Below, in pieces: positions 1-7,934 of a DNA stretch of 64,000 nt. The stretch spans positions 62,001 through 126,000 of the forward strand of contig DATDWP010000028.1 of assembly GCA_035289625.1 (NCBI GenBank), in the 5' to 3' direction. A program made the position numbers and the translations under genes. The notes under the pieces are model-generated. The model was not told the DNA's origin and did no database searches. It saw nothing but the letters and a program-made list of their open reading frames with translations. This DNA comes from UBA10205 sp035289625 (lineage in GTDB: Archaea > Iainarchaeota > Iainarchaeia > Iainarchaeales > Iainarchaeaceae). The stretch's first letter is position 1. The number at the start of each line of letters is the position of its first letter.

Positions 1-532
1 AATTGCCGGAAAGGCGGTAACAATCAAGGCAAGGGAACACGAACTTACTGCAAAAATTAATTCAGAAAAATTGTTTTCTCGCCATCAGAAAGCGGTTAAA
101 CAAGGAAAAATAAAGCCAATATGATATAGACTCCATAGGACAAAATTTTTATTCGCAGATGAAAAACTTGGGAGCGTAACAAAAACAATTGAAGGCGCTG
201 GGATAAATTCTTTATTAACATTTTTATATCATCGGCGCACATTTTTAATATCAAAAACCAACCAAAAAGAATATGAAAAAGCCGAACAATTTATTGCAAA
301 ACACCCGAATATAACTGAAGGAGAATTAGTTGAAATGCATTCAGAATTACAGCACAATTTATTCATAACTTCTGCAGAAAAAGAAAAATTCTCTTATGAT
401 TTGATCGGAATGGATAATATCCGTATAATAGACTACAAAAACGGGGTTTTTGACATAGCACTTGTAGACCAAATCTGGTCAGGAAGAGAAAAACACTATG
501 CAAGAAAGCTAGGCACTGCTGAGCGACCTTAA
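1..532 (+). pseudogene. Partial unknown gene interrupted by an in-frame TGA
   Basis: The frame is open from the left edge to the TAA before 533, except for a single TGA at 122-124. Open reading continues for 70 codons between that TGA and the first ATG at 335, so the downstream ORF is not an independent gene with its own start. The protein is about 176 residues in this window, charged and mixed alpha/beta, and I do not recognise the family. A TGG-to-TGA change would restore a tryptophan in the run I-W-Y-R-L-H-R. TGA is an ordinary stop elsewhere here (eS19, SufB, RibD and others end in it), so recoding is unlikely. A decayed gene, strain-level nonsense mutation or sequencing error are all possible. 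Confidence 0.55.
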
Positions 533-563
533 AGCCAACCTGATAAAACCCCCAAAATGACAG

Positions 564-640
564 TTTTATAAAGCTTTTTAGGGGAAATTACATTTACTTC
601 TAATTCTTAAAAGTTAGGAGTTTTTCGCAATTTGCGAATA
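564..640 (+). promoter_or_regulatory. TATA box and structured leader of the ribosomal operon
   Basis: A TATA-like TTTATAAAGC lies at 564-573, about 140 bases before the eS19 start. The leader between holds two short inverted repeats: CTAA/TTAG arms at 600-617 and CGCAA/TTGCG at 626-636. A long leader with hairpins ahead of a ribosomal operon would suit autoregulation, but that is inference. Confidence 0.4.
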
Positions 641-712
641 AAACATTTCCAACTTTCTCCGAAAGGAGAGCAAAGAGCTGGAACCAAAAATCAAACCAAA
701 AAAAGTGAAAAA

Positions 713-1339
713 ATGGGAATTTATGATGTGCCCGCAGGGCTCTTAATCGAAGAGGTCGCAAAAGACCTAAAAACCAAAATAAAAAAACCGGCATTTACAG
801 ACTATGTAAAAACCGGAGCGCAAGCAGAGCGCGCTCCAAACAATCCGGATTGGTTTTACGTAAGGGCAGCTAGCGTATTATACAGAATTTATAAAGAAGG
901 CAATAGCGGGACCGGCGCCCTTAGAACCTACTACGGCGGAAGAAGAAACCGCGGAGTACAACCCGAGAAAAAAAGAAAAGCCTCCGGAAAAATAATAAGA
1001 ACATGCCTGCAAATCCTAGAAAAAGAAGGCCTACTCAAAAAGGACAAAGCCGGAAGAAAAATATCCCCAAAAGGAGAAAAATACTTATTTGAAAAATCAA
1101 GAGTAGTGCAAATAGTATTTGATGAAACACTTCTAAAAGCAAAACAAAAAGAACAAGAAGAATTTACAAAAAGAGCTGCAGCCGCGCAAAAAATAAGCGC
1201 GCCAAAAGTCGAACCTAAAAAGGACCAAAAACCCGAGGTAAAAAAAGAACAAAAACCGACAGAGCAAAATAAGGCACCGGCACAAAAAGAAGCGGCAGTG
1301 CAAAAAACACAAGAGAACAAAGGAGCCACGGAAAAATGA
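713..1339 (+). CDS. rps19e: Small ribosomal subunit protein eS19
   Basis: A component of the small-subunit head found in archaea and eukaryotes. The family core is clear in the first ~150 residues: an N-terminal D-V-P-A-G segment, P-D-W-F-Y-V-R-A-A-S, a glycine-rich Y-Y-G-G-R-R-N-R-G stretch and a winged-helix end with I-L-E-K-E-G-L. I chose the ATG that begins M-G-I-Y-D because it aligns with family N-termini; the open frame runs further upstream from a TTG. The C-terminus carries about 60 extra residues rich in K, E, P, A and Q, which are absent from typical archaeal eS19. First gene of the operon; it overlaps the PDCD5-like gene by ATGA, suggesting translational coupling. Confidence 0.96.
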   Translation: MGIYDVPAGLLIEEVAKDLKTKIKKPAFTDYVKTGAQAERAPNNPDWFYVRAASVLYRIYKEGNSGTGALRTYYGGRRNRGVQPEKKRKASGKIIRTCLQILEKEGLLKKDKAGRKISPKGEKYLFEKSRVVQIVFDETLLKAKQKEQEEFTKRAAAAQKISAPKVEPKKDQKPEVKKEQKPTEQNKAPAQKEAAVQKTQENKGATEK

Positions 1340-1659
1340 ATGATGATGAACTGAGGCAGAAAAAATTAGAAGAGCTTCAGAACCAATATTCAAAAATGCA
1401 GGAGGAAGAGAAAAAACACCAAGAAGCCGAACAAAAAATGCAGCAAATGTTAAATAGGCTCCTAGAAGAGGATGCAAAAGCTCGGCTTGCAAACGTTGCA
1501 CTTGTAAATAAGGAACTTTACATGAAAGCATTCCAAGCAATTGTTGAACTTGCACAAAAAGGATACGTAAGAGGAAAACTAAATGACGAACAGGTAAAAC
1601 AAATCCTCATACAGCTAAAAAATACCAGGGAACCAAAAATTAATATTAAAAGAAAGTGA
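1336..1659 (+). CDS. PDCD5-like DNA-binding protein
   Basis: Small helical protein of the PDCD5/TFAR19 family, which in archaea sits next to eS19 and is described as a nucleic-acid-binding protein of uncertain role. A charged N-terminal helix (residues 1-45, with repeated K, E and Q) is followed by the family core A-R-L-A-N-V-A-L-V-N-K-E and by L-N-D-E-Q-V-K-Q-I-L near the end. The length (107 aa) is normal. It overlaps the upstream stop by four bases (ATGA) and is followed after four bases by eL39. Identity is secure; function is inferred from the family. Confidence 0.93.
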   Translation: MNDDELRQKKLEELQNQYSKMQEEEKKHQEAEQKMQQMLNRLLEEDAKARLANVALVNKELYMKAFQAIVELAQKGYVRGKLNDEQVKQILIQLKNTREPKINIKRK

Positions 1660-1663
1660 AAAA

Positions 1664-1969
1664 ATGGGAAGAAAAACTCAAGAAGAAAAAGACTTTCTCA
1701 TATCAACGAGAAAAAAAATAGGGCCAGGAGTAACAAACGCGCCAGCATGGATACTCCAAAAAGCTGCAAAGAGGATCTGGAACAAGAAGGCAAAGCGCCA
1801 CTGGAGAGAGACAAACCTTGGACAATTATTTAAGAAAAAACAAAAAGAGCAGGGAAAAATAGAGAATATGAAAATGGCAAAGAGCGGAAGAAAAGACAAG
1901 AGCAGGCTCTACAAAAACAAAAGACTCAATAAAAGAAGAAAACTTAGCAAACAAAGAGTGATTGGATGA
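1664..1969 (+). CDS. rpl39e: Large ribosomal subunit protein eL39 with long basic C-terminal extension
   Basis: eL39 lines the wall of the peptide exit tunnel. The family signature is visible at residues ~25-50: N-A-P-A-W-I followed by K-A-K-R-H-W-R. Normal archaeal eL39 is about 50 residues and ends just after the H-W-R-R segment. This one runs to 101 residues, adding a very basic tail (many K-K, R-R and K-N-K-R-L-N-K-R-R-K). The operon position (eL39-eL31-aIF6-eL20-prefoldin-FtsY) is the classical archaeal order, which supports the call. It overlaps the eL31 start by ATGA. The tail could contact rRNA at the tunnel exit or the targeting machinery; that is inference. Confidence 0.93.
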   Translation: MGRKTQEEKDFLISTRKKIGPGVTNAPAWILQKAAKRIWNKKAKRHWRETNLGQLFKKKQKEQGKIENMKMAKSGRKDKSRLYKNKRLNKRRKLSKQRVIG

Positions 1970-2403
1970 AAGGCGAACAGGCAAATTATGTGATCGGGCT
2001 TGAAAAAGCATTCCTCTTTCCGCCCAAAACAAGGGTGAAAAAAGCCATTACCCAAATAAGAAAGTTTGTAAAAAAGCACACACGCATGCAAAACTTTGCT
2101 CTTAGCAATGAAGTGAACGAGTACTTACACAAGCACTCAAAAAACATACCAAAAAAAATCCCCGCAACACTTCTACGAGAACCAAATAGAATAGTCATAT
2201 TCTTACAAAACGGCAAAGCTCTCCCCGAATACATCAAGAAAAATGCGGAGAAGAAAAAAGAGCAAAAAGAGAGCAAAAAAGAAGAAAAAAAGGCCACAAC
2301 CGAAAAAACACCTGAAAATGATACTGAAAAAAAGCTTGAAGAAAAGAAAGCTAAAGAAGATGCAGCAAAAGCGGCTGACATTAAAAGAAAAACTGGCAAG
2401 TAG
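1966..2403 (+). CDS. rpl31e: Large ribosomal subunit protein eL31
   Basis: eL31 sits close to the tunnel exit of the large subunit. The core spans about 90 residues, including the A-I-T-Q-I-R-K-F-V-K-K-H strand-helix and the N-R-I-V-I-F-L segment. A C-terminal tail of ~55 residues made almost wholly of K, E, A and T is extra compared with usual archaeal proteins of 85-95 residues. The same kind of charged tail is seen on eS19 of this operon. Starts inside the eL39 stop (ATGA). Confidence 0.95.
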   Translation: MKGEQANYVIGLEKAFLFPPKTRVKKAITQIRKFVKKHTRMQNFALSNEVNEYLHKHSKNIPKKIPATLLREPNRIVIFLQNGKALPEYIKKNAEKKKEQKESKKEEKKATTEKTPENDTEKKLEEKKAKEDAAKAADIKRKTGK

Positions 2404-2413
2404 TGGGTTTTTG

Positions 2414-3076
2414 ATGAACTTTTCACGGGGGACAATCAGAAGCTCCCCATACGTAGGCGTATTCTGCACAGTAACAGAGCAACTAGCACTAGTGCCGCAC
2501 TCAGTTGTACCAAAAGAAGCCAAAATGGTTGAAAACATCCTCAATGTAAAAGTGGTAAGGGCAAACATCGGAAACAGCACCCTAATAGGAGTACTATCCA
2601 AAGGGATCAAAAATAAGTTTGCAGTATCAAATTTAATTGAAGACACGGAAGTTCGCGCCCTTGAAAAAGAAGGCCTTGAAGTTCTAAAAGTACAAGGGTT
2701 CACATCCACCGGAAACCTAATAGCGCTAAATGAAAAGGGGGGAATTGCAAGCCCGCTAATTGCAGACTCTGAAATAGAAAAAATGCACAAGTTTTTTGGA
2801 ATAAAATTTGAAAAAATGATGGTTGCAGGAAACGATCTGCCGGGAGCTAGCATAACAGTAACAAATAAAGGGCTTATCTGCCACCCAAATATAGCAGAGA
2901 ATGAACTTTTAAAGGTTCAAAAAATACTCAGAGTAAATGGGACCCCGACAACTGCAAACTACGGGGACCTATTTGTCGGAAACAGCGTAATAGGGAATAC
3001 AAAAGGAGCAATAGCAGGAAGTAACACATCCGGAATAGAGCTTTCAAAAATAGATGAAGGATTGAGAGGAGAGTAA
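2414..3076 (+). CDS. eif6: Translation initiation factor aIF6
   Basis: Anti-association factor that binds the large subunit and blocks premature joining of the small one. The pentein-fold repeats are recognisable: P-Y-V-G-V-F-C near the N-terminus, L-V-P-H-S-V-V, G-N-S-T-L-I-G-V-L and the last repeat T-A-N-Y-G-D-L-F-V-G. I set the start at the ATG giving M-N-F-S-R, ten bases after the eL31 stop, because it matches the family length (~220 aa). The longer open frame upstream only mirrors the lysine-rich eL31 tail. Confidence 0.95.
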   Translation: MNFSRGTIRSSPYVGVFCTVTEQLALVPHSVVPKEAKMVENILNVKVVRANIGNSTLIGVLSKGIKNKFAVSNLIEDTEVRALEKEGLEVLKVQGFTSTGNLIALNEKGGIASPLIADSEIEKMHKFFGIKFEKMMVAGNDLPGASITVTNKGLICHPNIAENELLKVQKILRVNGTPTTANYGDLFVGNSVIGNTKGAIAGSNTSGIELSKIDEGLRGE

Positions 3077-3078
3077 AA

Positions 3079-3264
3079 ATGGAACAAAAAACATTCACAA
3101 TAAAAGGCGCATATAGTTTTAGAGGAAAACCACAAAAATTCTCCAAAGAAATAACAGCGCACAACCAAACTTATGCAAAAGAGAAAACACTCTCAGCAAT
3201 AGGTTCAAAGCACAAAATAAAAAGAAATGCAATACAAATCCAAACAATTGAGGAAAAGAAGTGA
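3079..3264 (+). CDS. rplX: Large ribosomal subunit protein eL20 (L18a/LX)
   Basis: Archaeal single-domain L18a/LX protein of 61 residues, shorter than ordinary archaeal versions by roughly 15 residues. It retains the opening beta hairpin (F-T-I-K-G-A-Y) and the A-x-x-K-I-K-R-N-A-I-Q-I segment. It lies two bases after aIF6 and six before prefoldin alpha, exactly where eL20 is found in other archaea, and context contributes to the call. Confidence 0.9.
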   Translation: MEQKTFTIKGAYSFRGKPQKFSKEITAHNQTYAKEKTLSAIGSKHKIKRNAIQIQTIEEKK

Positions 3265-3270
3265 AACCAA

Positions 3271-3717
3271 ATGGCCGAGAAAAGAATGAACCTGACAGGA
3301 AACCAACTTGCCCAACTAGCAAACCAGGAGAGCGGAAAACTCAATGAAATAAACAGAAGAATCAGCTCATTCCAGAACTTCCGAAATGAACTAACAGGCG
3401 CAAAAGATGCACTAGAAGAGATCTCGAAAAATGAAAAAGGGGAAAAAATACTTGTAAACCTTGGCGCAGGAATATTTGTCCAAGCATCCCTTGAAGAGAA
3501 TGCAAAAGCCATCACTTCAATTGCCGGAAATGTATTCAAGGAAAAACCAAGCAATGAACTTGCAGCATTACTTGAGAAGAAAATACAAAGCCTTGACAAA
3601 TCAATTGCAAATGTAGTAGAGCAGCAGCAAAAAACAGCCTCGCGCCTTAGCCAATTAGAACAAATACTTGCAGCAGGTAGACAGGTTTTGCGCAAGGAAA
3701 AAGAAAAAAACAAATAA
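3271..3717 (+). CDS. pfdA: Prefoldin subunit alpha
   Basis: Subunit of the hexameric jellyfish-shaped chaperone that passes unfolded chains to the thermosome. An N-terminal helix (residues 5-55) and C-terminal helix (95-145) form the coiled-coil arm. The beta-hairpin core between them includes I-L-V-N-L-G-A-G-I-F-V-Q-A, the diagnostic alpha-subunit segment. The length of 148 aa is typical. Placed between eL20 and FtsY, as in many archaea. Confidence 0.94.
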   Translation: MAEKRMNLTGNQLAQLANQESGKLNEINRRISSFQNFRNELTGAKDALEEISKNEKGEKILVNLGAGIFVQASLEENAKAITSIAGNVFKEKPSNELAALLEKKIQSLDKSIANVVEQQQKTASRLSQLEQILAAGRQVLRKEKEKNK

Positions 3718-3762
3718 TTCTTGCAAAAACTAAAATTTAGAAAAAAATGCAAAGTTTTACTT

Positions 3763-5091
3763 ATGTTTGATTTTCTCAAGAAAAAAATAGCTAATTTTAC
3801 CGATAAATTAAAACAAACCCTGCAAAAACAACCCGCAACGCAAGAACAAGCAGGAACTGCTCCACCGAGCGAACAAGCACTACCAACAACACAGCAACCC
3901 GCAGCAGAGCAAATCCTTTCCGAACAAACCCAAAAAGAACAATCGACGACTCAAAGCACCGAGCAACCTACTATTGAAGCGCCACAACTGCCAGCTACCA
4001 TAATTGAAAAAAGTGAAGAGAAAAAACAGCGTAAAAAAAAACAAAAAAATACTCCTCAAATTTCTAAAACGCCTGCAACGGAGCAGCAAAAACCAACTAC
4101 CCAAAAACCTGAGTCAAAACCCTCACAAGAAGAGAAAGTAGATATTGCAGGGGAGCAAAAAAGCGCAATTGAAAAAGCAACACACATAAGAGAGGATGAA
4201 AAAAGGGAGCTAAAAGCAAAGCAAGGAATATTTGGAAAAATCGCAGGAATTGTACTTGGCAAAATCAAAATAACAGAGCAAATGTCAGAAGGGTTTTTTG
4301 ACGAACTAGAACTTAGCCTACTTGAATCTGATGTTGAACAAAAAACCGCACTAGCAATTGTTGAAGAACTCAAAAAAAGGCTGGTGGGAGCAGAAATATC
4401 CTCACGCGAGGACATTAGCAAATTCCTAAAAGAGCAAGTGAGAGAGTCATTGCAAACAATAATGCAAACCAAAAAAATCGAAATACTTGCCACACAAAAA
4501 AAACCATTCACAATTCTATTCTTAGGGCCCAACGGAGCCGGTAAAACCACTTCGATTGCAAAAATTGCAAATTATTTAAAGCAAAATGGAAAATCCTCAA
4601 TACTTGCAGCTGCTGATACTTTTCGCGCGGCAAGTATTGAACAACTAGAAGCGCATGCAAATGCAATCGGAATAAAAGTGATAAAACACCAATACGGTTC
4701 AGACCCAGCAGCAGTAGCATTCGATGCAATAGCTGCTGCAAAAGCAAAACACATCGATTATGTACTAATTGATAGCGCAGGAAGGCAAGAAACAAACCAC
4801 AATTTAATTGAAGAATTAAAAAAACTTGAGCGCGTAGCAAAACCTGACCTCAAACTCTATGTAGGAGAAGCATATACCGGCCAAGCGCTACTTGACCAGG
4901 CAAGTGAATTTAACGCGGCAATAGGAATTGATGGGTTCATACTAACAAAAATAGATACTGACACAAAGGGCGGAAGCGCAATTTCGCTTCTATATTCTCT
5001 GAAAAAACCAATCGTATTTGTAGGAACAGGGCAGAGGTATTCTGACATTTTGGAATTTAAGCCCGAATTTATAATTGATAGGATATTGTGA
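3763..5091 (+). CDS. ftsY: Signal recognition particle receptor FtsY
   Basis: GTPase receptor that docks SRP-ribosome complexes at the membrane. The N-terminus is an amphipathic helix (M-F-D-F-L-K-K-K-I), followed by ~120 residues rich in Q, T, P, K and E as a disordered linker. The NG domain starts near residue 150. G1 reads G-P-N-G-A-G-K-T-T, the insertion-box region R-A-A-S-I-E-Q-L, G3 D-S-A-G-R (usually D-T-A-G-R) and G4 T-K-I-D. I chose the ATG at 3763; a TTG at 3721 is in frame but adds a segment unlike FtsY. Last gene of the operon, and functionally linked to SRP54 5 kb away. Confidence 0.96.
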   Translation: MFDFLKKKIANFTDKLKQTLQKQPATQEQAGTAPPSEQALPTTQQPAAEQILSEQTQKEQSTTQSTEQPTIEAPQLPATIIEKSEEKKQRKKKQKNTPQISKTPATEQQKPTTQKPESKPSQEEKVDIAGEQKSAIEKATHIREDEKRELKAKQGIFGKIAGIVLGKIKITEQMSEGFFDELELSLLESDVEQKTALAIVEELKKRLVGAEISSREDISKFLKEQVRESLQTIMQTKKIEILATQKKPFTILFLGPNGAGKTTSIAKIANYLKQNGKSSILAAADTFRAASIEQLEAHANAIGIKVIKHQYGSDPAAVAFDAIAAAKAKHIDYVLIDSAGRQETNHNLIEELKKLERVAKPDLKLYVGEAYTGQALLDQASEFNAAIGIDGFILTKIDTDTKGGSAISLLYSLKKPIVFVGTGQRYSDILEFKPEFIIDRIL

Positions 5092-5165
5092 GTAAAACCC
5101 ATAGTCAAAAGAAGAATAAAAATAAATTTTAATATAAATTATAAGTTATATATTAGTGGTCTACT

Positions 5166-5537
5166 ATGCAAAAAAAAGTTTTGACAATTGTAATTGGCGG
5201 CGATATGGACAAAGATGATGCTGCGCTCTCAAGCGGCAAACCTTTGCATAAAACCACGCAGACATCCGATATGCTATACCTTGATTCTTATGATCAGCTT
5301 TACCGGATGCTCACCCCGGAAAAATTAGATCTGTTGCACTATCTAATGAAAACTACTATTAACAAAAAGCAAAAAAGTGTTTCACAAATAGCAGATGATC
5401 TGAAAAGAAAACAAGAAGCAGTGAGCAGGGATTTACATTACCTGCAGAGCATCAAGCTTATTGATCTGCGAAAAGAAGGACAAAAAGTTCTTGCGAGCAC
5501 CCAACTCGAAGCAATAAGCATCAAGGCAGAGGAATAA
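5166..5537 (+). CDS. Winged-helix transcriptional regulator (HVO_A0114-like)
   Basis: Predicted DNA-binding regulator. Residues ~50-105 form a winged helix: L-D-L-L-H-Y-L-M, then V-S-Q-I-A-D-D-L and the recognition helix R-K-Q-E-A-V-S-R-D-L-H-Y-L. This resembles the archaeal HVO_A0114 family of MarR/ArsR-like proteins. Two TATA-like stretches lie upstream (about 5123-5139 and 5144-5154). The nearer one would favour initiation at the in-frame ATG 5205 (M-D-K-D-D) instead of 5166. It stands alone between FtsY and an orphan gene, and its targets are unknown. Confidence 0.75.
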   Translation: MQKKVLTIVIGGDMDKDDAALSSGKPLHKTTQTSDMLYLDSYDQLYRMLTPEKLDLLHYLMKTTINKKQKSVSQIADDLKRKQEAVSRDLHYLQSIKLIDLRKEGQKVLASTQLEAISIKAEE

Positions 5538-5611
5538 CAACCCCTAAAACTCAACTCTTAGGAAGACGCGAACTAGATCAAGAACCCTACAGGCAACCAC
5601 AAGATTTTTGA

Positions 5612-6229
5612 ATGAGGTTACCTAATATAGATATGCCGAGTAGAAGAAGACCCAAAATTTCCCGAACTACTCGCACGGAAAAAGTTTTGGGTTTTAACCA
5701 GGACATGGTAATTAAATCTTTTAGAAGATTTTGGGAATTAGAAGGAACTGATACTACATGGAACAGGTATCAAATATGGAAAGTCCCAACAAAACCTCCA
5801 AGATATATTGTATATCTAAAAGAGCCTTGGAGAGATGAGGTGTTTGAAATTGTAAGAATGGAGGACAAAATTCAAGTTAGGTTTGTAGGGGACTTTACAA
5901 AAGATTTTGTACACCGTGAGATCAGAGACAGATCATTGCAAGGATTTGGAATCGGAAGCCTTGCAATTAGAAATTTTTTTGAAAGAGAACGGGTAATACC
6001 CCGGAAAACAAATATACAAGTTTCACAAAAAAAATCCGCTGTGAAGCTTCTTCTCAGACACGGCTATAGGTTAAACCCAGCTAAAACTCTTGTTGTCTCT
6101 CTTTTAAAGAAGCGCGGGGTTAGCACTACAGAAGAATTAGCAAAATGGGTTGAAAGGCAAGAAGAAGAGCTGCCAATTAGCATCCCCCTTATAAAAAGGT
6201 TTAGAAGGCAAAACCCCAAACCAACCTAA
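5612..6229 (+). CDS. Diverged GNAT-like orphan protein
   Basis: A 205-residue basic protein with no confident family. Residues ~70-145 read like a GNAT acyltransferase: strands V-R-F-V-G-D-F, then a helix start G-F-G-I-G-S-L-A-I that resembles the acetyl-CoA pyrophosphate loop, and a late S-A-V-K-L-L-L-R-H-G-Y-R-L segment like the final GNAT helix and strand. The N-terminal 60 residues and C-terminal 50 residues are basic and lack an obvious domain. A GNAT relationship is inferred from pattern only. It is monocistronic and convergent with the ABC exporter genes. Confidence 0.5.
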   Translation: MRLPNIDMPSRRRPKISRTTRTEKVLGFNQDMVIKSFRRFWELEGTDTTWNRYQIWKVPTKPPRYIVYLKEPWRDEVFEIVRMEDKIQVRFVGDFTKDFVHREIRDRSLQGFGIGSLAIRNFFERERVIPRKTNIQVSQKKSAVKLLLRHGYRLNPAKTLVVSLLKKRGVSTTEELAKWVERQEEELPISIPLIKRFRRQNPKPT

Positions 6230-6245
6230 AATTCAAATGAGAACT

Positions 6246-7019
6246 TCACGCAACCCTAACCAATTTCCCGGACTTTTTTGCGCCGTTAAATGAGAACTGC
6301 AGCAGCATCCAACTCCCTACAAGCCATATTACGCTCAGAAGAATTAGTGAAAACCAATCCGCACTTGCAAGCCCAAATGGCTGTTTTATTAAATTAAATG
6401 CGTGCGAACTTGGCAAAAGAAGCGCAATGGAATGGAGCGGATCCGGGAGCAATTCTAACGGATAATAAACACCGGAAAATATCACTAAAATATCCGGAAT
6501 TGTCCAGACAAGAAAAATCGCATTTTCACTGTGCGGGAAAATTATTGCAAGATTTATCAGCCCAATTGAAATCCCAAAAATAAAAAGGAAGAAAAGCGCC
6601 GCAAAAAATGAAAATGGGTCGGGGATACTAACTCCATAAGCAAAATGCATTGTAATGAAAAATAAAACCGTAACAATTGCGCACTTCAAAATCCCTGTCA
6701 TAATCCCTCCCAATACAAATTCCCAAAGGCGGATTGGTGTTACTAGAAGATGAGTTAGAGAATGAGACCAAAATTCATCCATATAGCTAACAGCAATTCC
6801 CATCTGGGTTTGCTGCACAACCTGCCAACCAATCATGCCCAAAACAACCATTGCAACAACCATTGGATCATTATTTATCGCGCGCGTGAGAAATACAAAA
6901 CCGAATAGAAGAGTAAGAGGCCAAATAGTTGTATCCATCAGACGAAAGAGGTTTTGCGACATCAACTTTGTGTTTTTATAAAATTGGCTATATGCCCTGC
7001 CTAAAGAATTATTCATCAT
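6246..7019 (-). CDS. ABC-2 type transporter permease
   Basis: Membrane subunit of an ABC exporter. About six hydrophobic segments are visible over ~257 residues, with the ABC-2 feature of a long first cytoplasmic arm (N-T-K-L-M-S-Q-N-L-F-R) and a last periplasmic-side segment containing Y-Y-P-L-E-L-L-P. I chose the ATG that overlaps the end of the ATPase gene and is preceded by a strong AAGGTGAGG ribosome site; the frame extends five codons further. It forms a two-gene operon with the ATPase. The substrate cannot be told from sequence. Confidence 0.88.
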   Translation of the reverse strand: MMNNSLGRAYSQFYKNTKLMSQNLFRLMDTTIWPLTLLFGFVFLTRAINNDPMVVAMVVLGMIGWQVVQQTQMGIAVSYMDEFWSHSLTHLLVTPIRLWEFVLGGIMTGILKCAIVTVLFFITMHFAYGVSIPDPFSFFAALFFLFIFGISIGLINLAIIFPHSENAIFLVWTIPDILVIFSGVYYPLELLPDPLHSIALLLPSSHAFNLIKQPFGLASADWFSLILLSVIWLVGSWMLLQFSFNGAKKSGKLVRVA

Positions 7020-7761
7020 CCTCACCTTCCTCACTTGTTAGTTTTAGGAAAACCTCTTCAAGGCCGGCTTTTGGCTTTTTTGCCAAACTTTTCAATTGTG
7101 AAATCGTCCCTAGCGCAACTATTTTTCCGCTATTAATTAGCGCGATACGATCACAGAGCTGCTCAGCTTCGCCCATGTAATGGGTGGTTAGAAGAATTGT
7201 TTTCCCTTCAACTGAGAGCTTTTTTATTAGCGCTCTTATTTTCATCGCGCTCTTTATATCAAGCCCAACAGTCGGTTCATCAAGAAGCAAAACCTGCGGG
7301 TTTGACAAAAGCGCCTTTGCAATATAGAACCTTTGCTTAAAACCGGAAGAGAGGTTTTGCGCGACCTGATCTTTTTTTTGCGCAAGCCCTGTTTGCTCTA
7401 GCACCTCTTCAATTCTTTTTTCAAAATTCTGGACAGAGTAGAGAAGAGAGTAGTATTTCAAAAGATCTTTTACGCTAAGGCCCTGCAATAGCCCCGCAAA
7501 ACCTGTAACTAAGCCAATTTCTTGCGACACTTCCTCTTTTTGTGTAAGGCAATCTTTTCCCAAAACAGTAATTTTCCCCCCATCTAATTCTATTAGCCCA
7601 CAAATTGCAGAGATCAGGGTTGTTTTGCCGGCGCCATTTGGCCCCAAAAGCCCAAAAATCTCACCCTTTTCAATTTTGAAATCAACTCCGCCAAGGGCAA
7701 GAGTATCCCCGTTTTTGCCGGAGAACTTTTTTAGAGCCCCCTGCACAACAAGCGCGTCCAT
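7009..7761 (-). CDS. ABC transporter ATP-binding protein (ABC-2 exporter)
   Basis: Energy-coupling subunit of the exporter encoded with the following permease. Walker A is G-P-N-G-A-G-K-T-T (~residue 39), the signature is L-S-S-G-F-K-Q-R, Walker B is L-L-L-D-E-P followed by T-V-G-L-D, and the switch histidine is in L-T-T-H. The length of 250 aa is at the short end for the drug/antibiotic-exporter (CcmA-like) group. The stop codon overlaps the permease start, so the two are translationally coupled. Confidence 0.92.
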   Translation of the reverse strand: MDALVVQGALKKFSGKNGDTLALGGVDFKIEKGEIFGLLGPNGAGKTTLISAICGLIELDGGKITVLGKDCLTQKEEVSQEIGLVTGFAGLLQGLSVKDLLKYYSLLYSVQNFEKRIEEVLEQTGLAQKKDQVAQNLSSGFKQRFYIAKALLSNPQVLLLDEPTVGLDIKSAMKIRALIKKLSVEGKTILLTTHYMGEAEQLCDRIALINSGKIVALGTISQLKSLAKKPKAGLEEVFLKLTSEEGEDDE

Positions 7762-7897
7762 TTCAAAAATAGGCAGGTAAATGCTTTTAATTTGCGGGGT
7801 GAGAATTGGATTTAAACTAGGATAATTGAAAATAGGACTCTGAGCATCTGTTCTGGATGAAGAAAATTATCATGTGCTAAACAATTGGTCGGCTAAG

Positions 7898-7909
7898 TTA
7901 TAAATATAA
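7898..7909 (+). promoter_or_regulatory. TATA box of the SET-domain gene
   Basis: TTATAAATATAA lies about 30 bases upstream of the ATG at 7935, the right distance for archaeal TBP-dependent initiation and a nearly leaderless transcript. Confidence 0.55.
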
Positions 7910-7934
7910 ATTACTCTATTTTGTTTTAGGTCAT

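Noticed and set aside
119..127. Selenocysteine or tryptophan recoding at the in-frame TGA
   Set aside because: TGA ends many intact genes here, no SECIS-like hairpin was evident nearby, and no Sec machinery is in the window.
2243..2413. Longer start for aIF6 inside the eL31 gene
   Set aside because: The extra 57 residues are only the lysine-rich eL31 tail read in another frame and do not match aIF6 N-termini.
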